The translations under genes and the position numbers were made by a program. Of a DNA stretch of 64,000 bases, positions 27,914-36,926 are shown one piece after another (the stretch's first letter is position 1; the number at the start of each line of letters is the position of its first letter). Origin of the DNA: Bacillus pumilus (lineage in GTDB: Bacteria; Bacillota; Bacilli; Bacillales; Bacillaceae); the NCBI RefSeq assembly GCF_024498355.1, contig NZ_CP101833.1, positions 1,407,001 to 1,471,000 of the forward strand, given 5' to 3'. A model generated the notes under the pieces. The model was not told the origin of the DNA, did not search any database, and saw only the letters and a program-made list of their open reading frames with translations.

Positions 27914-29014
27914 TTGACGAATAAGAAAACTTCTCCGGATTTTTTGCTTGTTGTCATTACGTTACTTTTATTGACGATTGGTTTAATTATGGTTTACAGC
28001 GCAAGCGCTGTGTGGGCATCGTATAAATTTGATGATTCGTTTTATTTTGCAAAAAGACAGCTTTTGTTTGCTGGAATCGGAGTTATCGCGATGTTTTTCA
28101 TTATGCGAGTCGATTATTGGACGTGGCGGACTTGGTCAAAGATATTGATTGCTGTTTGTTTTCTCCTCTTGCTACTTGTACTGATTCCTGGTATCGGTAT
28201 GGAGAGAAATGGATCAAGAAGCTGGATCGGTGTCGGTGCGTTTAGTATTCAGCCCTCTGAATTCATGAAGCTTGCGATGATTGCGTTTCTCGCAAAATTC
28301 TTATCTGAAAAGCAAAAAAATATCACGTCCTTCCGTAAAGGTTTCGCGCCAGCGTTGGGTATTGTGTTTTCGGCATTTGCCATCATTATGCTGCAGCCGG
28401 ACCTGGGGACAGGAACGGTTATGGTTGGAACTTGTATTATTATGATTTTTGTTTCAGGTGCGAGAATTGCTCACTTTATATTTCTCGGTCTTATAGGGCT
28501 AAGCGGTTTTGCTGCACTTGTCTTATCAGCACCCTATCGAATAAAACGAATAACGTCTTATTTAAACCCTTGGGAAGATCCACTAGGCAGCGGGTTTCAA
28601 ATTATTCAATCCTTATACGCTGTTGGCCCAGGCGGTCTGTTCGGAATGGGTCTAGGTCAAAGTAGACAAAAATTCTTCTATTTACCTGAGCCTCAAACGG
28701 ACTTTATCTTTGCCATATTGTCTGAAGAGCTCGGCTTTATAGGCGGATCACTCATTTTATTGCTCTTTAGTGTTCTGTTATGGAGAGGCATACGAATAGC
28801 ACTTGGGGCACCAGATTTATACGGAAGTTTCTTAGCAGTTGGCATCATTTCAATGGTTGCCATTCAAGTGATGATTAATATCGCAGTTGTCACTGGACTT
28901 ATCCCTGTGACAGGTATCACGCTCCCATTCCTAAGTTATGGCGGCTCATCACTGACACTAATGCTCATGGCAATTGGCGTACTTTTGAATGTAAGCAGGT
29001 ACGCTAGATATTAA
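27914..29014 (+). CDS. spoVE: SEDS-family spore cortex glycosyltransferase/flippase-like protein SpoVE
   Basis: A 366-residue SEDS (FtsW/RodA/SpoVE) membrane protein with about ten helices. Family signatures: MVYSASAVWA near the first helix, WIGVGAFSIQPSEFMKLAMI (about residues 104-123), GSGFQIIQSLYAVGPGG, and GITLPFLSYGGSS near 335. In B. subtilis SpoVE works with SpoVD to polymerise spore cortex peptidoglycan. Start TTG 27914 with GGGGTGTC upstream. A CATATGAC word at 27867 could be a sigma-E -10, but no -35 is clear. Confidence 0.92.
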   Translation: MTNKKTSPDFLLVVITLLLLTIGLIMVYSASAVWASYKFDDSFYFAKRQLLFAGIGVIAMFFIMRVDYWTWRTWSKILIAVCFLLLLLVLIPGIGMERNGSRSWIGVGAFSIQPSEFMKLAMIAFLAKFLSEKQKNITSFRKGFAPALGIVFSAFAIIMLQPDLGTGTVMVGTCIIMIFVSGARIAHFIFLGLIGLSGFAALVLSAPYRIKRITSYLNPWEDPLGSGFQIIQSLYAVGPGGLFGMGLGQSRQKFFYLPEPQTDFIFAILSEELGFIGGSLILLLFSVLLWRGIRIALGAPDLYGSFLAVGIISMVAIQVMINIAVVTGLIPVTGITLPFLSYGGSSLTLMLMAIGVLLNVSRYARY

Positions 29015-29148
29015 TGTGCTGCTAGTTCATGAAACCATGTCGACGTTTATTTTGCAAAAATACAAAAAAATGATTTGAAGAGTGAAAATGACAGTTTTTG
29101 TTTCGAAAACATGATTTTTGACTCTTCTTTACAGGTTTTAACGGAGCC

Positions 29149-29175
29149 CTGTTGTTTAAAACAGGGTTTATACTT
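29149..29175 (+). terminator. Hairpin between spoVE and murG
   Basis: CCCTGTT pairs with AACAGGG around GTTTAA, followed by a T-rich stretch. Confidence 0.65.
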
Positions 29176-29212
29176 TGTTCAGAGCAGAAAAAAAATGAGG
29201 GGAAATGGTATA

Positions 29213-30307
29213 ATGCGTATAGCAATCAGTGGAGGCGGAACAGGTGGACATATTTATCCAGCCTTAGCTTTTATTAAAGAAGTAAAAAGACTGCATCCTG
29301 ATGTGGAATTTTTATATATTGGTACTGAAAATGGGCTTGAAAAGAAAATTGTAGAAAGAGAAAATATCCCTTTCAAGTCAATAGAGATTTCAGGTTTTAA
29401 AAGAAAGCTTTCCTTTGATAATGTAAAAACGGTGATGAGATTTCTAAAAGGCGTTCAAAAAAGCAAATCTTATTTAAAAGAATTTAAGCCAGATGCTGTC
29501 ATTGGAACAGGCGGTTATGTGTGTGGCCCTGTCGTTTATGCGGCTTCTAAGCTGAAAATCCCGACCATTATTCACGAACAAAACAGCCTGCCTGGTATCA
29601 CAAATAAGTTCCTTGCGAGATATGTTCATAAGGTAGCCATCTGCTTTGAAGAAGCAAAGGCACATTTTCCTTCTGAAAAGGTTGTTTTTACGGGAAACCC
29701 AAGAGCCTCTGAAGTCGTCTCTATAAAAGAGGGGAAATCTCTTAAAGAGTTTGGACTAGATGAAAAGAAAAAAACGGTTCTTATTTTTGGCGGGAGCAGA
29801 GGTGCAGCTCCGATCAATAGAGCAGTCATTGACATGCAAGATGAATTAAAGGCGAAGAACTACCAGCTTTTATATATTACTGGTGAGGTTCATTATGAAA
29901 AAGTGCTGAACGAACTAAAGGACAAAGGTGCAGCACCAAATATGATCACAAAGCCTTTCTTACATCAAATGCCGGAGTATCTGAAATCGATTGATGTGAT
30001 TGTTGCAAGAGCTGGAGCAACAACGATTGCTGAAGTGACAGCTCTTGGAATTCCAACAATTTTCATTCCGAGCCCATACGTGACGGCAAATCATCAGGAA
30101 ATCAATGCTAGATCACTTGAAAAGCATGATGCTGCTATCGTTTTAAGAGAATCAGAGCTTTCTGGAGATCGCTTGCTGCATGCAATTGATGAAATTGCCG
30201 GTAATGAAGAGAAATTAAATCAAATGAGCCGTTTAACGAAAGAACTCGGAGTACCAGATGCGGCTATACGTTTATATAATGTGTTAAAAGAAATTACGAC
30301 TACATGA
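29213..30307 (+). CDS. murG: UDP-GlcNAc:lipid I GlcNAc transferase MurG
   Basis: A 364-residue GT28 glycosyltransferase that makes lipid II from lipid I on the inner face of the membrane. Motifs: [16 protein letters not shown] (about residues 5-20), [10 protein letters not shown] (near 103), [12 protein letters not shown] (near 125) and the C-terminal RAGATTIAE (near 265). ATG 29213 has GAGGGG ten bases upstream and gives the family length; the frame is open to 29075 but without a start site. The TATAAT overlapping the start codon is considered coincidental. Confidence 0.94.
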   Translation: MRIAISGGGTGGHIYPALAFIKEVKRLHPDVEFLYIGTENGLEKKIVERENIPFKSIEISGFKRKLSFDNVKTVMRFLKGVQKSKSYLKEFKPDAVIGTGGYVCGPVVYAASKLKIPTIIHEQNSLPGITNKFLARYVHKVAICFEEAKAHFPSEKVVFTGNPRASEVVSIKEGKSLKEFGLDEKKKTVLIFGGSRGAAPINRAVIDMQDELKAKNYQLLYITGEVHYEKVLNELKDKGAAPNMITKPFLHQMPEYLKSIDVIVARAGATTIAEVTALGIPTIFIPSPYVTANHQEINARSLEKHDAAIVLRESELSGDRLLHAIDEIAGNEEKLNQMSRLTKELGVPDAAIRLYNVLKEITTT

Positions 30308-30338
30308 TTGAATGATATTAGGTAAGGCGGAGGGTAAT

Positions 30339-31250
30339 ATGGAGAACTTGAAGAATGAATTATTAGAAGCGCAAGTTGGTAAAGTGCTTGAAAATGAGCC
30401 GCTTGCAAATCATACGACAATGAAAATAGGCGGACCAGCAGATCTATTGATTATTCCAAAAGATGTCGACGCAGTCAAAACGATCATGGATCAGGTAAAA
30501 ATACACCATACTGATTGGACGGTCATTGGAAGAGGGTCTAATTTACTTGTACTTGATAAAGGAATACGTGGTGTAGTTCTAAAGTTAGGTGCTGGACTTG
30601 ATCATTTAAATGTGAATGATGAAGAAGTTACAGTTGGCGGCGGCTACTCTGTTGTACGTCTCGCAACGTCTCTTAGTAAGAAGGGCCTTTCAGGATTGGA
30701 ATTCGCAGCTGGTATTCCAGGGTCTATCGGTGGCGCTGTTTATATGAACGCAGGGGCACATGGATCAGATATCAGCAACATTCTTGTGAAAGCTAGAATC
30801 TTATTTGAAGATGGAAGCATCGAGTGGGTAACAAATGAGGAAATGAACTTTAGCTATCGAACCTCTGTACTTCAAAAAGAACGTCCGGGCATTGTCCTCG
30901 AAGCCGTGTTTAAGCTCAAACAGGATGATCGCGAGAAAATCACAAAGAAAATGCAGCAAAATAAAGACTATCGTAAGGAAACGCAACCTTATAATCGACC
31001 GTGTGCAGGCAGTATTTTTCGAAATCCGCTACCTGAATATGCAGGACAGCTTGTAGAAAAGGCGAATTTAAAAGGATACCAGATTGGCGGGGCAAGAATT
31101 TCTGATATGCATGGGAACTTTATTGTCAATGCTGGTGGCGCTACTGCTCAAGATGTGCTGGACTTAATTCAGTACATCCAAAAGAAAATTAAAGAAGACC
31201 ACAATGTAGATATGCATACAGAAGTAGAAATTATCGGTGAAGCAAATTAA
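30339..31250 (+). CDS. murB: UDP-N-acetylenolpyruvoylglucosamine reductase
   Basis: A 303-residue FAD flavoenzyme that reduces UDP-GlcNAc-enolpyruvate to UDP-MurNAc with NADPH. FAD-binding parts: [14 protein letters not shown] (about residues 29-42), GRGSNLL (near 68) and [18 protein letters not shown] (near 128). [10 protein letters not shown] near 220 carries the catalytic Ser of the type II enzymes. ATG 30339 follows AAGGCGGAGGG. 31 bases after murG. Ends with a strong terminator, so divIB has separate transcription. Confidence 0.94.
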   Translation: MENLKNELLEAQVGKVLENEPLANHTTMKIGGPADLLIIPKDVDAVKTIMDQVKIHHTDWTVIGRGSNLLVLDKGIRGVVLKLGAGLDHLNVNDEEVTVGGGYSVVRLATSLSKKGLSGLEFAAGIPGSIGGAVYMNAGAHGSDISNILVKARILFEDGSIEWVTNEEMNFSYRTSVLQKERPGIVLEAVFKLKQDDREKITKKMQQNKDYRKETQPYNRPCAGSIFRNPLPEYAGQLVEKANLKGYQIGGARISDMHGNFIVNAGGATAQDVLDLIQYIQKKIKEDHNVDMHTEVEIIGEAN

Positions 31251-31281
31251 AAGCTAGTTTTTATGAATGATGGCATCGCAG

Positions 31282-31320
31282 GAAAACAAACGGCATTCTT
31301 TCATGCCGTTTGTTTTCTAA
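31282..31320 (+). terminator. Strong hairpin after murB
   Basis: Perfect 15-bp stem GAAAACAAACGGCAT (31282-31296) with its arm at 31303-31317 around a 6-nt loop. The T-rich part lies inside the arm. Confidence 0.82.
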
Positions 31321-31377
31321 TCAAAATGAAGACCCAAAGGTGTGGACAAGCAGCTTTGAATGAGGTGAAGAGTATAT

Positions 31378-32157
31378 ATGCGGCCTGATCATGAAAATGA
31401 AAAGATCGTCAATATAGAAGAGCGAATTCCTAAAATTAAAGAACAAAGAAAGCAGAAAGCAAATCGGAGACTGATCTCTTTTATTCTGCTGTTTTTTATC
31501 ATGGTTTTAATTGTTATTTATTTGCAAACACCAATCAGTAAAATTTCTTCTTTAACCATCACGGGTAACGAGCATGTATCAACAAAACAGCTTGTTAAAC
31601 TTTCACAAATTAAAGAAGGCGAGACAGAGTTTTGGAACTTAAATAAAGATATGACAGCAGACCATATTAAACAAAATAAACTGATTAAAAGTGTCAGTAT
31701 TAAAAAACATTTCCCGAATAAGGTCAGTATTGCTGTAAAAGAATATGCAAATATTGCATATCTTCAAAAGGGAAATCTATATTATGAGCTTCTTGAAAAT
31801 GGGACAGCTTTACCAGATGAAGTAACGCCTAATCATGCAGGACCTATTTTTGTCGATTGGGACAATAAAGAGAAACTGAAGCAAACAGTTAAATCTTTAA
31901 ATCAGCTCCCAGCCTCTATTCAGGAACTCATCTCAGAAGTATATTATGTCCCGACAAGTTCAAACCAGTGGCTCGTTAAATTTTATATGAATGACGGGAA
32001 CACCGTGATCGCATCAATTAAAACATTCGCTGATAAAATGAAAACCTATCCAGCTATTGTAAAAGAACTTTCGTCATCTGAGAAAGGCACGATTCATATG
32101 GAAGTCGCAACGTATTTTGAAGCTTTCAAATCTAAGAAAAAGGAAGATGAACGTTGA
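31378..32157 (+). CDS. divIB: Cell division protein DivIB (FtsQ homologue)
   Basis: A 259-residue bitopic membrane protein: basic cytoplasmic part, one helix (about residues 33-52, LISFILLFFIMVLIVIYLQ), a POTRA domain (from about 56, ISSLTITGNEHVSTKQLVKLS) and a beta domain. It acts with FtsL and DivIC at the septum. ATG with GAGGTGAAG upstream. Its stop overlaps the TTG start of ylxW. Confidence 0.92.
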   Translation: MRPDHENEKIVNIEERIPKIKEQRKQKANRRLISFILLFFIMVLIVIYLQTPISKISSLTITGNEHVSTKQLVKLSQIKEGETEFWNLNKDMTADHIKQNKLIKSVSIKKHFPNKVSIAVKEYANIAYLQKGNLYYELLENGTALPDEVTPNHAGPIFVDWDNKEKLKQTVKSLNQLPASIQELISEVYYVPTSSNQWLVKFYMNDGNTVIASIKTFADKMKTYPAIVKELSSSEKGTIHMEVATYFEAFKSKKKEDER

Positions 32158-32843
32158 GAGGCAAAACAGTTATATTTTCAATTGTGATGCTTGTTCTTGG
32201 GTTTCTGATTTCTTTTTCATACCAATATACAAAGCAGCATCAGGCAGATGTCAATCGAACCGAACAATGGAAAAAAGAATACTCTTTGAAAAGTCAGCTG
32301 ACAAAGCAAGAAAAGGCGAATCAAAAACTTGAAAAAGAACTATATAGCCTTCAATCAAAGGTTCAAGCGACAGAGTCCAGTTTGAAAAATGAAAAAGAGC
32401 AGTATTTTAATGTGTTGGAAGATGTTGAGAAATACAGAATGTTTACAGGGGAGATAGGTGTAAAAGGGAAAGGGGTAAAAGTATCTCTTGAAGATGCATC
32501 TTATATCCCGAGTGGACAAAATGTCAATAATTACATTGTTCATGAGAGTCACATTTTTCATGTGATAAACGAACTATTTATATCAGGGGCATCTGCTGTA
32601 TCTATTAACGGACAAAGAATCACACACCAATCATACATACATTGTAATGGCCCAGTCGTCACAGTTGACGGAGTTCAGCATCCAGCGCCATTTGTCATTT
32701 CTGCTATTGGGGATCCTGCTGTGTTAATACCTGCTTTAAATATTGCTGGCGGGGTGGTTGATCAGCTGACAAGTGATCACATTTCAATGACGATTGAAAA
32801 AAAGGATATTCGTATGAATCCTCTTTTAAGAAACAAAGATTAA
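32154..32843 (+). CDS. ylxW: DUF881 protein YlxW
   Basis: A 229-residue protein with an N-terminal membrane anchor (about residues 4-22), a coiled-coil stretch (about 40-80) and a DUF881 domain (GKGVKVSLEDAS...VINELFISGASAVSINGQRITHQS...PFVISAIGDP). Function unknown; conserved between divIB and ftsA in Bacilli. The TTG start overlaps the divIB stop (TTGA), so the two are coupled. Followed by its paralogue ylxX after 20 bases. Confidence 0.85.
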   Translation: MRGKTVIFSIVMLVLGFLISFSYQYTKQHQADVNRTEQWKKEYSLKSQLTKQEKANQKLEKELYSLQSKVQATESSLKNEKEQYFNVLEDVEKYRMFTGEIGVKGKGVKVSLEDASYIPSGQNVNNYIVHESHIFHVINELFISGASAVSINGQRITHQSYIHCNGPVVTVDGVQHPAPFVISAIGDPAVLIPALNIAGGVVDQLTSDHISMTIEKKDIRMNPLLRNKD

Positions 32844-32863
32844 AAGTGAAAAGGTGAGTGGTG

Positions 32864-33589
32864 TTGAGGAAAAAGAAGCCTTTACTTAGTTTGACAGTCT
32901 TGATGGTGATATTTGGCATCATGGTCTCCGTCCAATTTAACTCTTTGCAAAAACCGAAAATTCGTGATACTCGCGATGTTTGGGAATTAAGAGAGGATTT
33001 ATCTGCATCTAAAAGTAAAGAATTGGATTTGCTGAAAGAAATTGATAAATATGATGAGATGCTGAAAAAGTATGATAATCAAGGAGATCAATCAAAAGAA
33101 GTTCAATTAACAAAAACGCTAAAAGATTTAAAAGAAAAGGCTGGTTTTACAGAGGTAACGGGGGAGGGGATTGAAGTTGAGATTTCTCAGCTTTTTTCCA
33201 AGGATCTGACCGGGGAAGAAGTGAAAAATATCCCGCCTGATCTTCTGAAAAAGTTAATCAACGAAGCCAACATGTTTGGGGCAAAACATATTTCCATTAA
33301 TGACCACCGTGTGATTAATACAAGTGTGATTCGAGATATTAATGGGACGACGAAAATGGATGGTTACAGCTTAGATGATGATGCAGTTACCATTAAGATG
33401 ATTAGCCAGCAGGCAGACAAATTATCCAGCCGTTTAAATGTATCAGATATTGGCGATTTGTTCGCTCAGGAAAATTTCAGCTTGAGTATTAGCCAGCCGA
33501 AGAAAAAAATTCATTTGAAGGCATATGACGGTGCAATTCAGATAAACGAATTGAAGCCTCTTGACGATGTAAAGGAGGGAAAATCTTAA
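32864..33589 (+). CDS. ylxX: DUF881 protein YlxX
   Basis: A 241-residue paralogue of YlxW: membrane anchor (about residues 7-24), coiled coil (about 45-85) and DUF881 domain (GEGIEVEISQLF...LINEANMFGAKHISINDHRVINTSVIRD). Unknown function. TTG 32864 is selected from the row GTG-GTG-TTG because AAAGGTGAG ends five to six bases before it. Its stop overlaps the ATG of sbp by one base. Confidence 0.83.
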   Translation: MRKKKPLLSLTVLMVIFGIMVSVQFNSLQKPKIRDTRDVWELREDLSASKSKELDLLKEIDKYDEMLKKYDNQGDQSKEVQLTKTLKDLKEKAGFTEVTGEGIEVEISQLFSKDLTGEEVKNIPPDLLKKLINEANMFGAKHISINDHRVINTSVIRDINGTTKMDGYSLDDDAVTIKMISQQADKLSSRLNVSDIGDLFAQENFSLSISQPKKKIHLKAYDGAIQINELKPLDDVKEGKS

Positions 33590-33957
33590 TGTGGCTTCCT
33601 GTTCTTGGCTTAATCATAGGAGTTGCAATCGGTTTTTTAACAAATTTTACGATACCGAATGAGTATTCTAACTACCTTTCCCTCGCTGTACTTGCTGCGC
33701 TTGATACTTTGATTGGTGGAATACGAGCACATCTGCAAGGGGCATACGATGAACTGGTGTTTGTATCAGGCTTCTTCTTTAATATTATACTCGCAATAAG
33801 TTTAGCTTTTCTGGGCGTCCATCTTGGTGTAGACTTGTATTTAGTCGGAATGTTTGCGTTCGGCGTTAGATTGTTTCAAAATATAGCAGTTATTCGAAGA
33901 ATCCTACTAACAAAATGGACAATTTCTAGAGAAAAAAAGAAAAAAAGTGAGTCATAA
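33589..33957 (+). CDS. sbp: Small basic protein Sbp
   Basis: A 122-residue membrane protein with three to four hydrophobic segments and a Lys-rich C-terminus (REKKKKSES). DUF1290 family; function unknown, conserved directly before ftsA in Bacilli. Key stretch: YSNYLSLAVLAALDTLIGGIRAHLQG (about residues 25-50). ATG overlaps the ylxX stop. AAAGGAGGG precedes it. Confidence 0.88.
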   Translation: MWLPVLGLIIGVAIGFLTNFTIPNEYSNYLSLAVLAALDTLIGGIRAHLQGAYDELVFVSGFFFNIILAISLAFLGVHLGVDLYLVGMFAFGVRLFQNIAVIRRILLTKWTISREKKKKSES

Positions 33958-34054
33958 AAAAGGATATACATATGATGTAACGAATATTTTCAGTAATCCT
34001 AATAAAAAATGTTGATTTTTTAAGTTTTGTTACACACTTGTAAAAACACATTCA

Positions 34055-34083
34055 TTGTATTGTTGTTCAGCAAATAATAGAAT
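34055..34083 (+). promoter_or_regulatory. Likely promoter of ftsA-ftsZ
   Basis: TTGTAT (34055-34060), 17 bp, TAGAAT (34078-34083), 33 bases before the ftsA start, in an AT-rich 159-base gap. B. subtilis ftsAZ has several promoters here, including a sigma-H one; I could not assign that one. Confidence 0.5.
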
Positions 34084-34116
34084 AGAAAGTATTGATATGT
34101 GAGGAGGTGCCATAGA

Positions 34117-35439
34117 ATGAACAACAATGAAATTTACGTCAGCCTTGACATCGGTACATCCAATATAAAAGTCATCGTCGGAGAAATGGCGGATGATTCG
34201 CTTAACATAATAGGTGTTGGAAATGTCCCTTCAGAGGGGTTAAAAAAAGGATCGATTGTTGATATAGATGAGACAGTTCATTCTATTAGACAAGCATTTG
34301 AACAGGCTGAGAGAATGGTAGGTTTTCCTTTACAAAAGGCGATTGTCGGAATTAACGGAAACCACATTCATATTCAGAATACGAGCGGCGTGGTCGCAGT
34401 ATCTAGTGAAAACAAAGAAATACATGCTGAAGATGTGAGACGTGTCTTAGATGCTGCACAGGTAGTATCTATTCCTCAAGAACATCTCGTCATAGACGTG
34501 ATTCCGAGACAATTTATCGTCGACGGAAGGGATGAGATCACAGATCCGAAAAAAATGCTTGGTGTTCGGTTAGAGGTGGAAGGATCGTTAATTACAGGCT
34601 CTAAAACGATTCTACATAACTGGCTCCGATGTGTAGAACGAGCTGGGATTGAAATTATGGATATTTGCTTGCAGCCACTCGCATCGGGCTCAGCAGCATT
34701 ATCGAAAGATGAAAAAAATCTAGGGGTAGCTCTTGTCGATATTGGCGGCGGATCTACTACGATATCCGTATTTGAAAACGGGCATCTCTATTCTACTCAC
34801 AGTATCCCTTTGGGCGGAGAGAACATTACAAAAGATTTGTCTATAGGACTTAGAACTTCCACTGAAGAAGCTGAACGAATCAAAAAACAATTTGGACATG
34901 CGTTCTATGATGAGGCATCGTCTGAGGAAACATTTGAAGTTTCCGTCATCGGTACCGATCAAAAACAGACGTATACACAACTTGAAGCGGCCAATATCAT
35001 CGAAGCACGACTGGAAGAAATCCTGTTGTTTGTGGCAGAGGAATTAAGAAATATGGGTGTTCATGATTTGCCTGGCGGATTCGTTCTAACAGGTGGGCAG
35101 GCAGCCATACCAGGTATCCTTTCTCTTGCACAAACGGTCTTACAAAACAATGTAAGAATTGCAAGTCCTAATTATATCGGGGTGAGAGAGCCTCAATATA
35201 TGACAGGAGTGGGTCTGATCCATTTTGCTTACCGCAATGCAAAGATCCAGGGCAGACAGGTTGGATTCCAAATGCCGGATGAAGCGTTTCATGAAGTAGG
35301 CGCGTCCATGGAGCCGGTTTCTGCTACATCACAAGTGAAAGAAGCTCAGCCAAGACCGAAAGTAAAGCAAAAAGCACAACAAGAGACAAATAAAAAACCG
35401 GGCAAAATGAAAAAACTATTTAATATGTTCTGGGAATAG
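34117..35439 (+). CDS. ftsA: Cell division protein FtsA
   Basis: A 440-residue actin-like ATPase that tethers FtsZ filaments to the membrane. It begins MNNNEIYVSLDIGTSNIKVIVGEM (phosphate-1 loop), has VDIGGGSTTISVFENG (phosphate-2, about residues 206-221) and GFVLTGGQAAIPG (near 325). It ends in a Lys-rich linker and an amphipathic membrane-targeting helix (GKMKKLFNMFWE). ATG 34117 follows GAGGAGGTG; the upstream in-frame ATG at 34099 is poorer. ftsZ follows after 33 bases. Confidence 0.95.
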   Translation: MNNNEIYVSLDIGTSNIKVIVGEMADDSLNIIGVGNVPSEGLKKGSIVDIDETVHSIRQAFEQAERMVGFPLQKAIVGINGNHIHIQNTSGVVAVSSENKEIHAEDVRRVLDAAQVVSIPQEHLVIDVIPRQFIVDGRDEITDPKKMLGVRLEVEGSLITGSKTILHNWLRCVERAGIEIMDICLQPLASGSAALSKDEKNLGVALVDIGGGSTTISVFENGHLYSTHSIPLGGENITKDLSIGLRTSTEEAERIKKQFGHAFYDEASSEETFEVSVIGTDQKQTYTQLEAANIIEARLEEILLFVAEELRNMGVHDLPGGFVLTGGQAAIPGILSLAQTVLQNNVRIASPNYIGVREPQYMTGVGLIHFAYRNAKIQGRQVGFQMPDEAFHEVGASMEPVSATSQVKEAQPRPKVKQKAQQETNKKPGKMKKLFNMFWE

Positions 35440-35472
35440 AATTAGATTTTCGACGGATTAGGAGGATTCAGC

Positions 35473-36621
35473 ATGTTGGAGTTTGAAACAAATATAGACG
35501 GCCTAGCATCAATTAAAGTAATCGGAGTAGGTGGGGGCGGAAATAACGCTGTCAACCGAATGATCGAAAATGACGTACAAGGTGTCGATTTTATTGCAGT
35601 TAATACAGATGCACAGGCGTTAAATCTATCAAAAGCAGAAACAAAAATGCAAATCGGTGCTAAGCTGACAAGAGGGCTTGGAGCAGGTGCGAATCCTGAA
35701 GTCGGTAAAAAGGCAGCTGAGGAAAGCAAAGAACAAATTGAAGAAGTATTAAAAGGCGCTGACATGGTCTTTGTTACAGCTGGTATGGGCGGTGGAACTG
35801 GAACTGGTGCTGCACCTGTCATTGCAAAAATCGCAAAAGATTCTGGGGCATTGACAGTTGGTGTCGTCACTCGTCCTTTCACATTTGAAGGAAGAAAGCG
35901 TCAGCTTCAAGCAGTTGAAGGAATTGCTTCTATGAAGGAAGCGGTTGATACATTAATCGTGATTCCAAACGATCGATTGCTTGAAATTGTCGATAAAAAC
36001 ACGCCAATGCTTGAAGCATTCCGTGCAGCAGATAACGTGTTAAGACAAGGTGTTCAAGGAATTTCAGATTTAATTGCAACACCAGGTTTGATTAACCTTG
36101 ACTTTGCTGACGTGAAAACAATCATGTCCAATAAAGGTTCAGCCCTTATGGGAATCGGTGTTGCAACAGGTGAAAACCGTGCCGCTGAAGCAGCGAAGAA
36201 AGCCATCTCTTCACCACTTCTTGAAACGGCGATTGACGGTGCACAAGGCGTCATCATGAATATTACGGGTGGTACAAACTTAAGTCTTTATGAGGTGCAA
36301 GAAGCAGCTGATATTGTTGCATCAGCATCTGATGAAGATGTAAACATGATTTTCGGATCTGTTATTAATGATAACTTGAAGGATGAAATTGTGGTGACAG
36401 TGATCGCAACTGGATTTATTGAGCAGGAGCCAGAAATGACAAAATCACAAAGAAATCCATTAGGTCAAGGATTAAAGCAAAATCAATCCATTCCACAAAA
36501 GCGTGAAGTAAAACGCGAGGAACATCAGCAAACATCATCTCAGCCAAGACAAAATACACAACAATCAAGCGATGATACGCTCGATATCCCAACGTTCTTG
36601 CGTAACCGCAACAAACGCTAA
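35473..36621 (+). CDS. ftsZ: Cell division protein FtsZ
   Basis: A 382-residue tubulin-like GTPase that forms the Z-ring. GTP-binding tubulin signature [15 protein letters not shown] (about residues 104-118), the T7 synergy loop [11 protein letters not shown] (near 208), a Gln/Arg-rich disordered linker (about 320-365) and the conserved C-terminal peptide [15 protein letters not shown] that binds FtsA and SepF. GGAGGATTC precedes the ATG. Terminated by a strong hairpin. Confidence 0.98.
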   Translation: MLEFETNIDGLASIKVIGVGGGGNNAVNRMIENDVQGVDFIAVNTDAQALNLSKAETKMQIGAKLTRGLGAGANPEVGKKAAEESKEQIEEVLKGADMVFVTAGMGGGTGTGAAPVIAKIAKDSGALTVGVVTRPFTFEGRKRQLQAVEGIASMKEAVDTLIVIPNDRLLEIVDKNTPMLEAFRAADNVLRQGVQGISDLIATPGLINLDFADVKTIMSNKGSALMGIGVATGENRAAEAAKKAISSPLLETAIDGAQGVIMNITGGTNLSLYEVQEAADIVASASDEDVNMIFGSVINDNLKDEIVVTVIATGFIEQEPEMTKSQRNPLGQGLKQNQSIPQKREVKREEHQQTSSQPRQNTQQSSDDTLDIPTFLRNRNKR

Positions 36622-36636
36622 TTGAGCATAGCTCGT

Positions 36637-36663
36637 CCCCTTCCATTGGAAGGGGATTTTTTA
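36637..36663 (+). terminator. Terminator after ftsZ
   Basis: CCCCTTCC (36637-36644), loop ATT, GGAAGGGG (36648-36655), then T6 after one A. Confidence 0.9.
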
Positions 36664-36926
36664 ATGCCTAAAAAGGATAAAAGGACCTGTTGTTCTTCTA
36701 ATAAAAAAGTCTTGAACATGCAAGAATCACTCAATCCAACCTATGTATTTTGACTTATGTGAATTAAGGCAAAAGAATCATTTTTGATACCTGTTACAAA
36801 AAACGACAAAATGATGAACTTTATTTGACTACATTAAATAGAACACCATGAATCTTGTCATAAACAAAAAGGAAGGGAGAAGTGAGGACTACACGCTGCT
36901 TGACCATTTGAGGAGGAGGGATTTGA
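36664..36926. other. AT-rich gap between ftsZ and bpr
   Basis: The ftsZ-bpr gap is 305 bases including the ftsZ terminator. The rest is AT-rich and contains no ORF with a ribosome site. A TTGACT at 36825-36830 might be a -35 for bpr, but no good -10 follows at 16-18 bp. I see no other recognisable element. Confidence 0.5.

Noticed and set aside
29208..29213. Perfect TATAAT just before murG
   Set aside because: It overlaps the murG start codon, so it cannot be the -10 of a murG transcript with a usable ribosome site.
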